DNA of 64,000 bases from Solobacterium sp. (GTDB lineage Bacteria > Bacillota_I > Bacilli_A > Erysipelotrichales > Erysipelotrichaceae), in the NCBI GenBank assembly GCA_017510405.1, contig JAFWNG010000013.1, positions 1 through 64,000 of the forward strand, written 5' to 3'. A program made the translations under genes and the position numbers. Shown here piece by piece: positions 26,085 to 34,655 of this stretch; within the stretch, counting starts at the first letter, position 1, and each line of letters starts with the position of its first letter. The notes under the pieces were generated by a model. That model made no database searches, had not been told where the DNA came from, and was given only the letters and a program-made list of their open reading frames with translations.

Positions 26085-27506
26085 ATGAAGATCTGTCTTC
26101 TGAACGATTCATTTCCGCCGGTCATCGACGGTGTGGCGAATGTTATAAAAAGCTATGCCGACGTGCTGGCGGCGGAAAAAGTACACGATGTCATCGTCGG
26201 AACCCCGGTCTATCCGGATGCCGGCTATGAGAAACACCCATATCCGATCATTACCTATCCGTCTCTGGACGTGACCGCTCTGACCGCGGGATACCGTGCC
26301 GGCTATCCCTTTCCGGTAAAAGAGATCGCGGAGATGACGCAGTTCGCGCCGGATATCATTCATACCCACTGTCCGATCGTATCCTGCTTTATTGCCCGGA
26401 GCCTGCGGGAAGCGTCCGGCGCACCGGTCGTCTTTACCTACCATACGAAATATGATATCGATATCCGCCGGACCATCCCGGTGCCGCAGCTGCAGAAGGA
26501 AAGCATCCGCGCCCTGGTGAACAATGTTTCCGCCTGTGACGACGTATGGGCAGTCAGTCACGGCGCTGCGGACAACCTGCGTTCGCTCGGATACGAGGGA
26601 AACGTCATCGTCATGCCCAACGGCGTCGACTTTGCCCGCGGCAGACAGAGCGAAGACTATATCGAGAAACTGAACCGGGAATACGATCTGCCGGCGGATG
26701 TACCGGTATTCCTGTTTGTCGGCCGCATCATGAACTACAAAGGACTGCCGCTGATCCTGAACGCACTGCGTGTTCTGAAAGACGAAGGGAAGGCGTTCCG
26801 GATGGTATTTGTCGGTGACGGCGCCGACCGGAAGCCGCTGATCAAAAAAGCAGAGGAGTACGGCTTCACGGTATATGTTAAGGAAGAGAGCGGCATCACA
26901 AAGACAGGGGACGGCGATGCAGTGATCCTGTTTGCCGGGGCAGAGCGCAGCCGGGAGATGCTGCGGGCATGGAATACGCGGGCAGACCTGTTTGTTTTCC
27001 CGTCCACGTTCGATACCAACGGACTGGTCGTAAGGGAAGCGGCTGCCTGCGGACTGGCGAGCGTGCTGATCAAAGACTCCTGCGCTGCCGAAGGCGTGAC
27101 CGACGGCCGCAACGGCTATCTTGTGGAAGAAAACTATGAATCGCTTGCGCAGCAGCTGATCTGGGCCTGCGGTCATATGGAAGAACTGCACACAGCCGGT
27201 GAAAACGCCATGAACGAGATCTATCTGTCCTGGGCGGATGCGGTCCATCTTGCCGAAAAGCGCTATGCCGAAGTACTGGACCTGAAGAAGGCGGGAAGAC
27301 TTCCGGAACACCGGAAACTGGCAGACGATCCGCTGTTTGAAATGACTGCCGACGCCGTGCACCGCTATATTGAGACACATACCTATACGATGCCGCATTA
27401 TGAAGGCATGCTGGAGAACTTCGAAGAAACACTGCGGGGAAACCAGCAGATACTCGAAGATATCCTCCGGGAACTGAAGGAAGGTTTCTTCCCGCACGGA
27501 TCCTAG
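26085..27506 (+). CDS. Glycosyltransferase family 4 (diacylglycerol glucosyltransferase-like)
   Basis: 473 residues, GT-B fold. N-terminal NDSFPPVIDGVANVI and HTHCPIVSCFIARSL, the acceptor-side motif YHTKYDIDI, then PNGVDF, VGRIMNYKGL and the donor-site E-x7-E motif in FPSTFDTNGLVVREAAACGL. The N-terminal pattern is that of enzymes adding glucose to diacylglycerol, giving membrane glycolipids; a cytoplasmic-face peripheral enzyme. The C-terminal 70 residues beyond the GT-B fold are an extra helical tail. It starts 2 bp after the methyltransferase stop with AAAGGA as ribosome site. Confidence 0.87.
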   Translation: MKICLLNDSFPPVIDGVANVIKSYADVLAAEKVHDVIVGTPVYPDAGYEKHPYPIITYPSLDVTALTAGYRAGYPFPVKEIAEMTQFAPDIIHTHCPIVSCFIARSLREASGAPVVFTYHTKYDIDIRRTIPVPQLQKESIRALVNNVSACDDVWAVSHGAADNLRSLGYEGNVIVMPNGVDFARGRQSEDYIEKLNREYDLPADVPVFLFVGRIMNYKGLPLILNALRVLKDEGKAFRMVFVGDGADRKPLIKKAEEYGFTVYVKEESGITKTGDGDAVILFAGAERSREMLRAWNTRADLFVFPSTFDTNGLVVREAAACGLASVLIKDSCAAEGVTDGRNGYLVEENYESLAQQLIWACGHMEELHTAGENAMNEIYLSWADAVHLAEKRYAEVLDLKKAGRLPEHRKLADDPLFEMTADAVHRYIETHTYTMPHYEGMLENFEETLRGNQQILEDILRELKEGFFPHGS

Positions 27507-27600
27507 TTGTTCCTTCTGCTTTTCATTCCGCATTCATACCATGCATTACAATGCGTTTCTGCAGAAAAATGTGATACGATAGGAAAAAGAGGATTTGTTT

Positions 27601-28437
27601 ATGAAATTCAGAATTATATCGGATTCTTCGTCCAACGTTCTTGCGGCAGATTACCGTACGGAATATTCGACGGTTCCGCTGAAAATACGGACAGACGACA
27701 CGGAATTCCCGGATGATGCGAACCTTCATATCGGTGAACTGATCGATCATATTGAACACAGCACGACAAACAGTACGTCCTGTCCGAATTCCCAGGAATG
27801 GGTGGACGCATTCACAGGGGCAGACTGTGTGTTCGGCGTCACCATTTCCAGCAACCTGTCTGCGAGCTATCAGGCAGCCATAGTTGCCAAAGACCAGTAC
27901 GAAGAAGAAAATCCCGGTGCGAAGGTGCATATCGTGGATTCCCTCGGTACCGGCGGCCGCATGGAACTGATCATCGAAAAACTGGATGAACTGATCTCCC
28001 AGGGACTGAGCTTTGAGGAAGTGTGCGACGCTATTGACGCATACCGCAATAAGACGCATATCGTCTTTATGCTGGAATCCCTGCGCAACCTGGCCAAAAA
28101 CGGCCGTCTGAACAAGACCGTGGCGGAGATCGCGGGACTTCTGGGCATCCGCTTTGTCGGCAGAGCATCCGAAGAGGGAACGATCGTACAGGCAAGCATT
28201 GCCCGCGGTCAGCGGCGCGCTCTCGGCAATATCATCCAGGAAATGGTCAAGCTCGGCTATGAAGGCGGACGCGTACGCATCTCACACTGCCTCAACAGTG
28301 AAGCCGCGACAAAACTGCGTGCGGATCTTCTGGTAAAATTCCCGGACGCAGATGTCACGATCAATGCCTGCGGCGGTCTCTGCAGTTATTATGCGGAACG
28401 CGGCGGCCTGATCATCGGCTTTGAACTGGGACGCTGA
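27601..28437 (+). CDS. DegV family fatty-acid-binding protein
   Basis: 278 residues. RIISDSSSNV at the N-terminus, the STSCPN strand, TISSNLSASYQAA and LGIRFVGRASEEG are DegV (FakB-like) markers. Members present bound fatty acids to the FakA kinase for phospholipid synthesis; whether this one does is inferred from family only. I start at ATG 27601, with AAGAGG 8 nt upstream; a TTG two codons earlier is less likely. The neighbouring glycolipid glucosyltransferase makes a lipid role plausible. Confidence 0.9.
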   Translation: MKFRIISDSSSNVLAADYRTEYSTVPLKIRTDDTEFPDDANLHIGELIDHIEHSTTNSTSCPNSQEWVDAFTGADCVFGVTISSNLSASYQAAIVAKDQYEEENPGAKVHIVDSLGTGGRMELIIEKLDELISQGLSFEEVCDAIDAYRNKTHIVFMLESLRNLAKNGRLNKTVAEIAGLLGIRFVGRASEEGTIVQASIARGQRRALGNIIQEMVKLGYEGGRVRISHCLNSEAATKLRADLLVKFPDADVTINACGGLCSYYAERGGLIIGFELGR

Positions 28438-28451
28438 ACCATATCTTTTCC

Positions 28452-28477
28452 AGGAACCTCCGGGTTCCTTTTCTTTT
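28452..28477 (+). terminator. Intrinsic terminator after degV
   Basis: AGGAACC pairs with GGTTCCT around a short CTCCG loop, then TTTCTTTT. Confidence 0.75.
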
Positions 28478-28489
28478 CAGAACAGCACT

Positions 28490-28512
28490 AAAAAAGGCAG
28501 CTTGGCTGCCTT
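28490..28512 (-). terminator. Intrinsic terminator of the minus-strand HAD gene
   Basis: On the minus strand AAGGCAGC and GCTGCCTT pair around CAA, followed by six T. Confidence 0.8.
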
Positions 28513-28519
28513 CCGGTAC

Positions 28520-29362
28520 TCAGTCAATGAGCTTGAGATATTTGAATGCCTTCCAGAGACCGTCATTGTCGACGTCATCGGTGATGTAGTCGGCCGCAGC
28601 TTTGATCTCCGGTCCGCCGTTGCCCATCGCAACGTTGAACGCACACAGTTCAAACATGGACAGATCGATCTTTGCATCGCCGAAGGAAATGGTATCTGCC
28701 TTATCCGCGTGGAGATAGTCCAGCAGTACTTCGATCGCATGCTTTTTTGTGATGCCGGTCGGACCGAGGTCGCCGAACAGTGCCAGTTCACCCTTGCCGC
28801 CCCATGTATTGGCAATGAGTTCCGGGAACTCTGTTTTGGAATCCAGATGATCCTGATAGGAAGAAAGAATAAAGCTGATCTTGTTTACATCACTGCGGTA
28901 CAGGTCCTCACCCTGAAGGTGAATGAACGAATTGACAAAGCCGGCAGCGGTCGCTTCTGCCTTGGAAATGTCCGCACCTTTACCGGTCGCGTATTTGACC
29001 ATCGTTGCCGGTCCCTGTTCGAGCATATAATCATTGCAGTACATGCCGGAATTGGCTTCCAGATAGAATCCCAGATGGCGGTCGTTGCACCAGTCAACGA
29101 TGTGCCGGACATCTTCCCTGGACAGTCCCTGATGCATGACCACGACGCCGTCATCTTCCACGTAAGCGCCGTTTCCGCCGATCATTCCGCTCAGACGCGG
29201 CAGATCTCTCTGTTCGATCTCCGCTTTGGAACAGCCGGTGCAGATATACACTTTATGTCCGTTGTCCAGTGCCTGCTCCACGGCTTTTTTTGCAGAATCC
29301 GGGCATTTTGTCTCATAATTGATCAGTGTTCCGTCAACATCTAAAAATACGATTTTTCTCAT
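28520..29362 (-). CDS. HAD-IIB (Cof-type) phosphatase
   Basis: 280 residues, cytoplasmic sugar-phosphate or nucleotide phosphatase. Motif I is FLDVDGTL (about 5-12), motif II the ICTGCS stretch, motif III Lys about 220 (ITKKHAIEVLL) and motif IV FGDAKIDLSMFELC. The C2 cap lies between. I start at the ATG at 29362: GGAGG lies 6 nt upstream and a TATAAT stands just before it; longer frames upstream have no ribosome site. Divergent from another Cof-type HAD gene 123 bp away, with about the same length: probably an old duplication. Confidence 0.9.
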   Translation of the reverse strand: MRKIVFLDVDGTLINYETKCPDSAKKAVEQALDNGHKVYICTGCSKAEIEQRDLPRLSGMIGGNGAYVEDDGVVVMHQGLSREDVRHIVDWCNDRHLGFYLEANSGMYCNDYMLEQGPATMVKYATGKGADISKAEATAAGFVNSFIHLQGEDLYRSDVNKISFILSSYQDHLDSKTEFPELIANTWGGKGELALFGDLGPTGITKKHAIEVLLDYLHADKADTISFGDAKIDLSMFELCAFNVAMGNGGPEIKAAADYITDDVDNDGLWKAFKYLKLID

Positions 29363-29485
29363 GATTTCCTCCGTGGCTATATTATAACGGAATTTACGGC
29401 ACGTTCCCATCAAAGCTCTGTTAAACATGCATTACTGTTGTATTTTTTACGGTATTCAGTAAACTATGTGCAGGAGTTAAGATGT

Positions 29486-30325
29486 ATGATCAGTAAAATA
29501 TCCGTAATGGCTGCCGATATTGACGGTACATTGTGCATAAAGGGCGGCAATCTTATGCCGGAAACACGCCGGGCGATCCAGCGTCTTCATGACATGGGCG
29601 TACGCTTCGGCACAGCAAGCGGCCGGCCGCTTGACGAAAGAACACTTGTGAAAGCGCAGGAGTGGGGACTCGGATTTGATTTTGATTTTGCCATCGGCAT
29701 GAACGGCGGTGAACTGTACGATATTACGACCGGAAAATATGAGAGGTATTTTCTCATCCAGCCGGATACCATTCGCCGCATCCTGAACCGGATCTCCAAA
29801 TTCGATATCAATGCCATCGTTTACCGGAACGGTTACGATGAGATCTATGCTCTGCGTATGGATGACTTCCTGCGGGATTCGATCAAACGCAATCATTCCC
29901 ATGTGGAGATCGGTGATGTGGATTTCCTGAGCCGTTTCGCGACCGGGAAGATCGAAGTGCATATGAATCCGGCGATCAAGCCGGAGGTGCTGGCAGCGGT
30001 CGATGAGATCGCCGGTGAGGACTTCCGTTCGGTGATCACCTTTGAACTGGCGGATCATTCGACGCTGGAGTTCCAGGATCCCCGCATCAACAAAGGTCTG
30101 GCGCTGCGCAAGTACAGCGAAAAGCACGGGATCCCGCTGAGCGAGTTCATTGCCTTCGGCGATATGGATAACGATATCGGACTGCTGGAAGCGGCAGGCT
30201 GGGGCGTATGCCTGGCAAACGGTTCGGAGACGATGAAATCGATCGCGGATGCCGTCACGGAATACGGCGTTCTGGAGGACGGTGTCGGACGCTATCTGAA
30301 CAAGTATGTCCTGAATGAAAAGTGA
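29486..30325 (+). CDS. HAD-IIB (Cof-type) phosphatase
   Basis: 279 residues. Motif I is AADIDGTL, motif II GTASGRPLDE, motif III the NKGLALRKY lysine and motif IV FGDMDNDIGLLEAAG; MGNG-equivalent is LANGSE. Substrate unknown. The start at 29486 has CAGGAG 9-10 nt upstream; an overlapping ATG 4 nt earlier is out of frame. Followed by a strong terminator. Confidence 0.9.
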   Translation: MISKISVMAADIDGTLCIKGGNLMPETRRAIQRLHDMGVRFGTASGRPLDERTLVKAQEWGLGFDFDFAIGMNGGELYDITTGKYERYFLIQPDTIRRILNRISKFDINAIVYRNGYDEIYALRMDDFLRDSIKRNHSHVEIGDVDFLSRFATGKIEVHMNPAIKPEVLAAVDEIAGEDFRSVITFELADHSTLEFQDPRINKGLALRKYSEKHGIPLSEFIAFGDMDNDIGLLEAAGWGVCLANGSETMKSIADAVTEYGVLEDGVGRYLNKYVLNEK

Positions 30326-30349
30326 GAACCTGCGCGGTTCTCTTTTTCT
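30324..30349 (+). terminator. Intrinsic terminator after the plus-strand HAD gene
   Basis: GAGAACC pairs with GGTTCTC around TGCGC, then TTTTTCTT. Confidence 0.85.
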
Positions 30350-30395
30350 TCGCAAACACTGTATAATAACGGTAACAGACGGAGGTTATATCAGT

Positions 30396-31322
30396 ATGAA
30401 ATGCAGAGTATGCGGAGCTGAACTCGAAGAACTTACTATGTACTGCACGCAATGCGGCGCGAAACAGTATGAAAGCAGGCCGCAGGAAGTCGAACTGATC
30501 ATGCCGGATGCGAAGCACAGCCGCATCGTTGTCCATTCTTATGACAATATGACAAAGGCATTGACGAAGATACGTGATCTGACCGGTCTTACCGTTCCGG
30601 AAGTCAATGCCGTACTGCGGAATCTGCCGGCAGAACTGGTCAATGGACTGGATGAACAGACAGCGACGGAGATCGCGTCTGAGCTGGAAGAAAACGGTAT
30701 ACATGTATCCATAGAAGGCAAAAAGGGTGTTCCGGAAGCCGTCATAGAAGAGATGGAAGCTGTGGATGTGGAAGAACCGGTGATCGAACCGGAGATCGCT
30801 GAACCGGAAGTCATCGAGGAACCGATCTCGGAGCCAGAGATTCCGGAGCCGGTAACAGTTGAAGAACCGGAAGTTGTTGAAGAGCCGATCCCTGAGCCGG
30901 AAATAACAGAGGAACCGGAGATCACAGAAGAACCGGAAGTGATCGAAGAGCCAATTTCTGAAACAGAGATCATCGAAGAACCGATTCCGGAACCGGAGGC
31001 TGAGGAAGAACCTGCGGCAGAACCGGAAGTTATTGAAGAACCTGTTCCGGATCCGGAAATCATTGAAGAACCGGAAGAGGAATCGGTCAGTGAACCGGGT
31101 GAGATCGAGCTGACGATCGAACCGTCCACATTTGAGGAGATCGCGGCAGAGATCGAACTGATCGACGAATCCTTGCATTTCGATAAGAAAGATCCGGAAA
31201 ACATCGTACTTACCGGTGTTGAAGGAAAACGGCCGGCCGTCTTCCAGTCGGAAGATAATAAAGACAGCTGGTCGAATTTCGAAAAAGAAATGAATGCGTT
31301 CATGAAGAAAGACGACGAATAA
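30396..31322 (+). CDS. Zinc-ribbon protein with L7/L12 C-terminal-like domain and Pro/Glu-rich tail
   Basis: 308 residues, no signal peptide. Residues 3-20 are a zinc ribbon (CRVCG...CTQCG). Residues about 43-108 look like the C-terminal domain of ribosomal protein L7/L12: KALTKIRDLTGLTVPEVNAVL aligns with the KIxVIKxVRxxTGLGLKEAK helix pair, then LPAELVNGLDEQTATEIASELEENG and a closing strand HVSIEG. Residues about 117-262 are an acidic repeat of EEP-x-I/V-EPE units; the last 50 residues are again ordered-looking. GGAGG lies 11 nt before the ATG. The function is not known; factor binding at the ribosome is a guess from the domain. Confidence 0.75.
   Translation: MKCRVCGAELEELTMYCTQCGAKQYESRPQEVELIMPDAKHSRIVVHSYDNMTKALTKIRDLTGLTVPEVNAVLRNLPAELVNGLDEQTATEIASELEENGIHVSIEGKKGVPEAVIEEMEAVDVEEPVIEPEIAEPEVIEEPISEPEIPEPVTVEEPEVVEEPIPEPEITEEPEITEEPEVIEEPISETEIIEEPIPEPEAEEEPAAEPEVIEEPVPDPEIIEEPEEESVSEPGEIELTIEPSTFEEIAAEIELIDESLHFDKKDPENIVLTGVEGKRPAVFQSEDNKDSWSNFEKEMNAFMKKDDE
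30768..31090 (+). repeat. GAACCGG-rich degenerate repeat coding for Pro/Glu units
   Basis: Repeated GAACCGGA(A/G) units in phase with the codons, coding for EEP/EPE blocks. Not perfectly periodic; wobble positions vary, so it is selected at the protein level. Confidence 0.7.
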
Positions 31323-31325
31323 ACG

Positions 31326-31353
31326 AAAAAGCGGGCATCTAGTGCCCGTTTTT
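31326..31353. terminator. Bidirectional intrinsic terminator
   Basis: CGGGCAT and GTGCCCG pair around CTA, with AAAAA before and TTTTT after; it separates the zinc-ribbon gene from the converging serine hydrolase gene. Confidence 0.85.
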
Positions 31354-33209
31354 CAATATGCCTGAAGAAGGCGTTCTTTCAGCTTCTGAGCTGTTTTCTG
31401 CAGCTGCGGATCCTTCTCGGCGTACCGCGTCAGGACAGCCAGCTTGCTTTCAGCATTGCGCACTGCCGGGTGTGAGGAAGAAACGCCGGACGGAATGCGC
31501 TTGATGCTTTCCGCTGTCATATCTGCCAGCAGACTCATGAGTGCATCATGGCCGCCGTCAAAGAACAGCAGTTCCGGTATAAGGCCCAGTCCCGACGCGG
31601 AATACCAGTCGCCGTCAAAGAGATTCGGATCGGCATGCGGATCGGTGACAGGGGTATTCTTGGCATTGGTAAGATATGCGATGACCGTATCCCGTACCGA
31701 ATCGATCATGATCAGGGTGCCGGTCCATCCCTGATGGCCGATCACAGAAGGATGCGCCGAAGCGGAAAAGTGCCATGGCCGCTCATGATCGCCGTACCGG
31801 AACCATCCCATTCCCCAGTCACCGCGGTCCACGCCGGCCGGAGAAGCGAAATAATCACGGACGTTTCGGGAAAAGAAGCGGTGCGTACCATATCCGCCGT
31901 ACAGCATCGCCATGCCGAGAACAGCGGCGTCATGCGCCGTCGCAAACAGCCCGGCGTGACCGCTGATGCCCGCCATGGAGTAATATGCTTTTTCATCGTG
32001 GGCTTCTCCCTGGATGACCTCTGTGCGGTATTCAGGAATCGTGTGCAGGCCGTCGCGGGTGTTTCCATGCAGCTCCGTGGCGGCGCAGTCGTCTTTCGCA
32101 AAGCCGTGAAGGAGGGGCCGGAACGCAATGCGGGACAGTCCCATCGGAATCAGGAACGTTTCCCGCAGACAGGTGTCAAGATCCTGTCCGGTAAGTTTTT
32201 CGATCACCGCTCCCAAAAGCATATAATCGGTATCGGAATAGAGGGTGCGGGTGCCCGGCTCATAGAGAAGGGGCGTTTCAAACATGGCCTGCAGGGTGCG
32301 TTTTCTGGTTTCTTCCGTACCGTCACAGCCGGTATACAGCGGATTGACGGCATCCGGATCGGGACGGAAGACAGCGGCGTCATAGTGCTGGTAATAATAC
32401 CGTGCGTCGGCGGGAAAACCGGCACAGTGGGAAAGCAGGTGGCGCAGGGTGATGCGTTTCTTCCACGCTTTCTGCGTATCGGGATCGTTGCCGGTGCCGG
32501 CTTTGTACGGAATGACCTGGACATCCTGCCAGAAAGCGTCTCCCAGTATCTCAGAGACCTTTGTATCGGGCGTCACCAGGCCGTCGCTGATCAGCTTCTG
32601 CAGGGGATAGTTTACAGCAAACATCTTTGTGACCGAGGCAAGGTCATAAAGGGTATCCGGTGTGACGGAAGACGGAGTAGAGGAAGAAGTATCCTTTACG
32701 CCCCATGCTTTCCGGATGACTTCTTTCCCATGCCGGATCATGACCAGGGAAGCGGACGGGAATCCGTACCGGATATCTTCGCGGATCAGTTCCTCGAGGA
32801 GAAGTTCTGCTTCGCCCGGTTCCCGGCGTGAAACACTCTGAACCACGGGAAAGGGGATCCGGACGGTCACTGCCTCCGCAAGACCGCACGGTTCGATATT
32901 TGTGACCTGCAGGGTATTGCGGCCGCTGCGGGCGATCGCATGATAATCCAGCAGGAACGTTTCGCCCGGTTCAAACAGAGCGGGATCGATGCGGACGCCG
33001 TTTACAAACAGATCGAAGGACTGCACTTCGCGGCGGACCTCCACATACAGAACACCCTGGTCTTCACAGCCGGTGAAGCCGTACAGGGAGTTCATGGCAA
33101 GGGATTTCTGAACGATGCCGCACCAGTCCGGAAAACTCACGCATGCCTGCCATGAGGCGTTTTCCGGTATAACAGCAGATGAAACGGTATAACGGTAAGA
33201 TGATTTCAT
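31353..33209 (-). CDS. Serine hydrolase, beta-lactamase/PBP family (YfeW-like), with N-terminal beta-sandwich
   Basis: 618 residues. The C-terminal domain (about 135-560) is a class C beta-lactamase/DD-peptidase fold: Ser192-x-x-Lys195 in ASVTK, the Tyr motif YSDTDY and HQGWTG in place of KTG. The first 125 residues are a predicted beta-rich domain (LYVEVRREVQSFDLFVNGV). No signal peptide is visible, odd for a wall enzyme; it may be an intracellular esterase. I start at ATG 33209, 6-7 nt after GACGAGG. It is 18 bp from the GNAT gene on the same strand. Confidence 0.82.
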   Translation of the reverse strand: MKSSYRYTVSSAVIPENASWQACVSFPDWCGIVQKSLAMNSLYGFTGCEDQGVLYVEVRREVQSFDLFVNGVRIDPALFEPGETFLLDYHAIARSGRNTLQVTNIEPCGLAEAVTVRIPFPVVQSVSRREPGEAELLLEELIREDIRYGFPSASLVMIRHGKEVIRKAWGVKDTSSSTPSSVTPDTLYDLASVTKMFAVNYPLQKLISDGLVTPDTKVSEILGDAFWQDVQVIPYKAGTGNDPDTQKAWKKRITLRHLLSHCAGFPADARYYYQHYDAAVFRPDPDAVNPLYTGCDGTEETRKRTLQAMFETPLLYEPGTRTLYSDTDYMLLGAVIEKLTGQDLDTCLRETFLIPMGLSRIAFRPLLHGFAKDDCAATELHGNTRDGLHTIPEYRTEVIQGEAHDEKAYYSMAGISGHAGLFATAHDAAVLGMAMLYGGYGTHRFFSRNVRDYFASPAGVDRGDWGMGWFRYGDHERPWHFSASAHPSVIGHQGWTGTLIMIDSVRDTVIAYLTNAKNTPVTDPHADPNLFDGDWYSASGLGLIPELLFFDGGHDALMSLLADMTAESIKRIPSGVSSSHPAVRNAESKLAVLTRYAEKDPQLQKTAQKLKERLLQAY

Positions 33210-33227
33210 AAGCACCTCGTCTATGGA

Positions 33228-33695
33228 TCAAAGAACTCTGCGTACCAGAACGGCTGTTTCATCCTGTGCTTCGATGACAAAGCCGTTTTTCAGGAAAAGC
33301 TGCAAAGACGGATTATCGGCGGCGATGCGGTCATACAGTACCGCTATGCCGTTTTCTTTTGCGGCGGAACAGAGCAGCTGCAGACCGGCAGTACCGTATC
33401 CGCAGTTTCTGAAACGCGCATGGACGATCACATCGCAGAGATACCGTCCGCTTTCTTCCTCCCGATGCCAGGCCGCTTCGCCGACCGGGATCTGTTTCTC
33501 CGTATCATACAGATAGCGGTAGAAACGGATGTCTGCCGGCGAGTCGACCCAGTTCCGATACCATGTTTCCCAGCGGTCTTCGGGAAAATCGATCGTGCCG
33601 CCCCAGGCAGCGTTGTACGCCATCGTGGCGGGATCGGCAAGCAGAGTCTTTCGAAAGGACAGTTCCTGCAGGGCAGGGCGATACAGCTGGATCAT
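33228..33695 (-). CDS. GNAT acetyltransferase
   Basis: 155 residues. Motif A is VIVHARFRNCGYGTAGLQLLC (RxxGxG form RNCGYG) and the C-terminal NPSLQLFLKNGFV is the usual GNAT end. The acceptor is unknown. CCGGAGG stands 6 nt before the ATG. First gene of a two-gene operon with the serine hydrolase. Confidence 0.85.
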   Translation of the reverse strand: MIQLYRPALQELSFRKTLLADPATMAYNAAWGGTIDFPEDRWETWYRNWVDSPADIRFYRYLYDTEKQIPVGEAAWHREEESGRYLCDVIVHARFRNCGYGTAGLQLLCSAAKENGIAVLYDRIAADNPSLQLFLKNGFVIEAQDETAVLVRRVL

Positions 33696-33730
33696 GTATT
33701 TCCTCCGGTCATTTCCATTATATCAGGCAT

Positions 33731-33768
33731 AAAAAAACTCTTCCGTCATTTCTGACAGAAGAGTTTTT
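33731..33768. terminator. Bidirectional terminator (tRNA-Ser transcript on minus strand)
   Basis: AAAAACTCTTC-x-GTCA pairs with TGAC-x-GAAGAGTTTTT around TTTC. It directly follows the tRNA 3' end on the minus strand. Confidence 0.8.
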
Positions 33769-33770
33769 CA

Positions 33771-33861
33771 TGGCGCAGGAACAGGGATTTGAACCCTGGC
33801 ACCGTGTTACCGATCTACAAGCTTTCCAAGCCTGCCCCTTCAACCGCTTGGGTATTCCTGC
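33771..33861 (-). tRNA. tRNA-Ser (anticodon GGA)
   Basis: Minus strand: acceptor GCAGGAA pairs with TTCCTGC, discriminator G, encoded CCA. The anticodon loop is TTGGAAA with GGA, reading TCC/TCT. A long variable arm (GTAGATCGGTAACACGGTGCC region) is the class II feature of serine tRNAs, and the T-arm reads GGGTTCAAATCCC. A minus-strand TATACT (33875-33880) lies 13 bp upstream. Confidence 0.95.
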
Positions 33862-33943
33862 AACTGAATGCTTTAGTATAATATCACATTTTCCGGAAAA
33901 GGGAAGACAATTTGTAAAAAATACATTCTGTGGTGTTCTGCGG

Positions 33944-33949
33944 GTATAA
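33944..33949 (+). promoter_or_regulatory. -10 element of the LbH acetyltransferase gene
   Basis: Perfect TATAAT 31 bp before the ATG; weak -35. Confidence 0.45.
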
Positions 33950-33980
33950 TAGGAACAGCCGAAGCGGCAGGAGGAACACG

Positions 33981-34592
33981 ATGACACAGTATGAACGTAT
34001 GGTAAAGGGACTGATCTATGATCCCGGTGATCCGGAGATCATGGCGGAACAGAGCGTCTTCCAGGAAAAAGTATGGGCATTCAATCAGCTTAGTCCTGCC
34101 GATGCACAGAAAAAACAGGAATATATGCGCGAGGTCTTCGCGGAATGCGGCGAAAACTGTTATATAGAACTGCCTTTCCGGGCAAACTGGGGCGGTCATC
34201 ATCTGCATCTCGGCAGCAGCGTCTATGCCAATTTCAATCTGACGCTGGTGGATGACGGGCATATCTATGTCGGGGACAGGGTCATGTTCGGACCAAATGT
34301 CACGATCACGACGGCGAACCATCCGATCGATCCCGAACTGCGCGCCCGCGGCCTGCAGTACAACAAGGACGTATGGATCGGGGAAAACGCGTGGATCTCG
34401 GCCGGCGTGATCATCCTGCCGGGCGTTCACATCGGCAGAAATACCGTGATCGGCGCCGGCAGTATCGTGACAAAAGATATTCCGGATAATGTCGTGGCGG
34501 CGGGAAATCCGTGCCGCGTCATGCGTCCGGTCTCCGAAAGGGACAGGGAGTTTTTCTTCCGGAACGAACGGATCGACTGGGAAAACCTGTAA
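33981..34592 (+). CDS. Maltose/galactoside O-acetyltransferase-like protein (left-handed beta-helix)
   Basis: 203 residues. Uses acetyl-CoA to acetylate sugars (Maa/LacA family). N-terminal helix pair MTQYERMVKGLIYDPGDPEI, then hexapeptide repeats from about 75, catalytic His in TITTANHPIDPELR, and the coenzyme-A turns WIGENAWISAGVIILPGVHIG and GAGSIVTKDIPDNVVAAGNPCR. AGGAGG is 6 nt before ATG 33981. It stands alone. Confidence 0.92.
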   Translation: MTQYERMVKGLIYDPGDPEIMAEQSVFQEKVWAFNQLSPADAQKKQEYMREVFAECGENCYIELPFRANWGGHHLHLGSSVYANFNLTLVDDGHIYVGDRVMFGPNVTITTANHPIDPELRARGLQYNKDVWIGENAWISAGVIILPGVHIGRNTVIGAGSIVTKDIPDNVVAAGNPCRVMRPVSERDREFFFRNERIDWENL

Positions 34593-34655
34593 CGCATCCG
34601 GTCTTCACAGAAACGGAATTAATGATACAATCAGTACCGTACGAAAGAGGAGATT

